The translations under genes were made by a program, and so were the position numbers. From assembly GCF_014217835.1 (NCBI RefSeq), contig NZ_CP055263.1:620001-684000 (forward strand): DNA of 64,000 nucleotides. Reading direction: 5' to 3'. This document shows, one piece after another, positions 62,109-64,000 of the stretch. The notes under the pieces are model-generated. The model searched no databases. It saw only the letters and a program-made list of their open reading frames with translations, and was not told the DNA's origin. Every line of letters starts with the position of its first letter. Position 1 is the first letter of the stretch. The stretch is from Metabacillus sp. KUDC1714 (GTDB lineage: Bacteria > Bacillota > Bacilli > Bacillales > Bacillaceae).

Positions 62109-62996
62109 TTAATTCCCATTAAAATATGGTTCTTCACGTTCCAATACGACCTCAGCAGTGATTGGAAGATGATCGGAAGCAAAGGTTTCAATCACTTCTG
62201 TATGTACTGTTTCAATGTCGTCTGATGTAAAAATATAATCAATTCTCTTTGAAGGATTTTCTACAGGATACGTGTTGGCATCAGTTTGTTCAAAAAAAAC
62301 ATCATGATAAATAGAATACATTGGTTTCATTTCGCTACTTTTCGGAGTAGCGTTTAAATCACCTACAATTACTTTTGGTCCATTTGAAAGGTTAGCTATT
62401 TCGATAATTTCCTTGATTTGAATCTCTCGTTCTGCAGATGTTAATGCTAGGTGCGTGTTATAGAAATGCACGTGATTTCCTTTTACATTAATGGTTACAT
62501 CCAACAGACCACGCTGTTCAGTATTACCAATTTTCGATAGGAAATGATTTTCCGACTTTATGATCGGATATTTGCTTAAAATCGCTGTTCCATATTGACG
62601 ACGGTGATCTCCATCTGATAAAGGATCATGGTCAAGGTTTGCTGCATATGTGTAAAACATACCAAGACGTTTTGCAAGCCATTTTGCCTGATCTTGAAAA
62701 TCGCTACGGTCAGACCAATGATTATCCACCTCTTGTAAGCCAATAATATGTGCATTTGAATTCTCAATAATTGCCGCTATTCGTTCTAAGTCTAAAACAC
62801 CGTCTACTCCTTCGGCATGATGAATGTTATAAGACATCACCTTTAAGTTAACAGATTGACCACGTTCTAAATTGATTTCCTGAGCAAACGTTTTATTTCC
62901 CAAATCTGTAAGATACATAATCAAACATGCAATTGAAAAGATGAATAATCCTCTTCGGATACTTCCTTTTTTATTAATTTTCTTCCTATTAACCAT
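62109..62996 (-). CDS. Exported endonuclease/exonuclease/phosphatase family protein
   Basis: 295 residues. A basic N-terminus and one hydrophobic helix (about 12-35) export or anchor it. The EEP fold has VMSYNIHHAEG (Asn), GLQEVDNHW (metal-binding Glu), FYNTHLAL, IVGDLNATP (Asp/Asn) and FASDHLPITAEV (catalytic Asp-His). Possible substrates are nucleic acids, phospholipids or phosphoinositides. ATG 62996 is chosen for GGAGGAG 9 bases upstream. Confidence 0.9.
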   Translation of the reverse strand: MVNRKKINKKGSIRRGLFIFSIACLIMYLTDLGNKTFAQEINLERGQSVNLKVMSYNIHHAEGVDGVLDLERIAAIIENSNAHIIGLQEVDNHWSDRSDFQDQAKWLAKRLGMFYTYAANLDHDPLSDGDHRRQYGTAILSKYPIIKSENHFLSKIGNTEQRGLLDVTINVKGNHVHFYNTHLALTSAEREIQIKEIIEIANLSNGPKVIVGDLNATPKSSEMKPMYSIYHDVFFEQTDANTYPVENPSKRIDYIFTSDDIETVHTEVIETFASDHLPITAEVVLEREEPYFNGN

Positions 62997-63330
62997 TACA
63001 ATAATCTCCTCCAATTATAGTAGTTCTAAATAGGAGGATAGCAAATGAATGAGTAGTCTCTATTACTTTAATGTAAAAAGGGAGTTTAAGTTATGTTACA
63101 TAATTGTTAACTCAAACCCTTTATCCTATGTATTTATTCCCACACTAAATGAACATTCACATCATAATTCAATCAAGCACAATCTGATGGGTCTGATCAA
63201 TTTTTCTCTTTACATATTTGAACGTCAGTTTACAGGATCAAAACTTCACCTTTAGACTAATTAGATAATTAGACTAATAAGAGTTATAATAAAGGAATCA
63301 GTTAAACTTGTTCTAAGGATGGTGACTTAT
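62997..63330. other. Intergenic region
   Basis: 330 bp with no supported gene; a 68-codon ORF (63049-63255) lacks a ribosome binding site. It contains a short direct repeat (ctaattagataattagactaat, 63257-63278). Confidence 0.4.
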
Positions 63331-63456
63331 TTGAAAAATCGTGACAAGAGGCAAAAACGTAAACGTGACATGATTAAGGATTATTTGAAAAATAAATTAA
63401 AGAATTTATTACCTAAGCCTAATAAAAACCCTGCATCAAACCATAAACAAAATTAA
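63331..63456 (+). CDS. Small, highly basic protein
   Basis: 41 residues from TTG: MKNRDKRQKRKRDMIKDYLK, NKLKNLLPKPNKNPASNHKQ, N. AAGGATGGTGA lies 7 bases upstream. About a third of residues are Lys or Arg, so it may bind nucleic acid. Not recognised. Confidence 0.45.
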   Translation: MKNRDKRQKRKRDMIKDYLKNKLKNLLPKPNKNPASNHKQN

Positions 63457-63691
63457 TGTGTTCTATTCCTTCACTTTAAATTGTATGTTACGTTTTTCAC
63501 TTGATAAATCGTGCAAATAATTTCTTCTTTAATTTTAGTTGAATTTTACCAAATTAAAATATTCGTTTATATTCCATCAATCTGCTTACTCTTCAAATTG
63601 TTTACAAGATAAATATTAAAATTTAAAAATACATGTTTCAGTTCCACTTTATCCTTAATGCCATATGCTTATAAATAAGGAGTGGAATCGT

Positions 63692-63985
63692 ATGACAAAT
63701 GAACCGTTTGATATCGAAACGCTTAAACTTATTAGTAATAAACTTGATTATATTTACTCAATTGCCAAATCTAATTACAAAGATAACCCAGAATTAATGG
63801 ACACGATTGAAAATCTAGCAAAAGCAGCAAACATGTTCGCAAATATTAAAATTCAAGAATTAAAAGGTCATGTAGTAACATCCCACCCTCAAGGATTTAT
63901 CCTGTTAAAGCTAGCAAATTCATACTCTAGGATGAAGGATTATGAGAAAAAGAAGGAGACTGACTTTCCTGCTTGGGAGCTTTGA
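63692..63985 (+). CDS. Hypothetical protein
   Basis: 97 residues, mostly helical (IETLKLISNKLDYIYSIAKS, ELMDTIENLAKAANMFANIK). AAGGAGTGG precedes ATG 63692 by 6-8 bases; nine upstream codons are not used. No known domain, signal peptide or metal motif. It ends 15 bases before the window edge. Confidence 0.65.
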   Translation: MTNEPFDIETLKLISNKLDYIYSIAKSNYKDNPELMDTIENLAKAANMFANIKIQELKGHVVTSHPQGFILLKLANSYSRMKDYEKKKETDFPAWEL

Positions 63986-64000
63986 TGCTCGTTTTTCATA

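Noticed and set aside
63049..63255. 68-codon plus-strand ORF
   Set aside because: No ribosome binding site or recognisable protein character.

Overview
The window is low-GC Firmicute DNA. It has strong AGGAGG-type ribosome binding sites, TTG/GTG starts, many intrinsic terminators, a Bacillus-type gas-vesicle operon, FbpA, YezD, ThiT and CcpA/LacI-like operators. This points to an aerobic spore-former of the Bacillaceae (Bacillus sensu lato). I cannot name the species.

Layout. 0.3-11.3 kb is ordinary chromosome: a TPP-riboswitch-controlled thiamine transporter, a short-chain dehydrogenase, a membrane metalloprotease, a DMT exporter, a DinB protein plus a secreted SGNH hydrolase whose LPNTA sorting signal is cut by a stop codon, a secreted protein made of six 28-residue repeats, a nucleoside hydrolase, an Sm-like/PY-rich protein with a masked ribosome binding site, and a gluconolactonase-like protein. 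11.4-15.0 kb is a heterodimeric ABC exporter.

15.24-31.23 kb looks like a decayed genomic island built by two successive integrations into the 3' end of tRNA-Ala(GGC). The intact tRNA is at 15.24 kb. Partial 3' tRNA copies lie at 20.51 and 31.19 kb, each preceded by about 200 bp of homologous sequence, and integrase remains follow the tRNA and the first partial copy. The island carries alpha-glucan genes: an intracellular alpha-amylase, a glycogen-debranching-type enzyme, a sugar ABC importer without its ATPase, and a LacI repressor with operators. It also carries a secreted M14 peptidase, a GC-rich VOC gene, regulator fragments and Tn554- and IS110-type remnants.

31.4-37.8 kb is a complete gas-vesicle operon (gvpPQBRNFGLSKJTU) with a sigma-B-like promoter about 220 bp upstream. 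38.8-46.5 kb holds envelope genes: a 1116-residue GH18-deacetylase-glycosyltransferase fusion, an LCP ligase, and a secreted Fn3/FG-GAP protein behind a perfect CcpA-type cre palindrome.

47.6-54.7 kb is an organosulfur cluster, all on the minus strand. In transcription order it has a TSUP exporter with a terminator-containing leader, an FMN reductase, FbpA, an unknown protein, an FMN-dependent monooxygenase, ssu-type ABC genes and YezD. 55.1-57.8 kb pairs a secreted PHP phosphoesterase with a HupE/UreJ membrane protein. 57.9-64 kb has a possible type I toxin, an XRE regulator, a Nudix hydrolase, an EAL-domain remnant, an aldo/keto reductase, an EEP-family hydrolase and two small unknown proteins. 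Several Bacillus-type interspersed hairpin repeats lie between genes (3.5, 37.9 and 61.8 kb).
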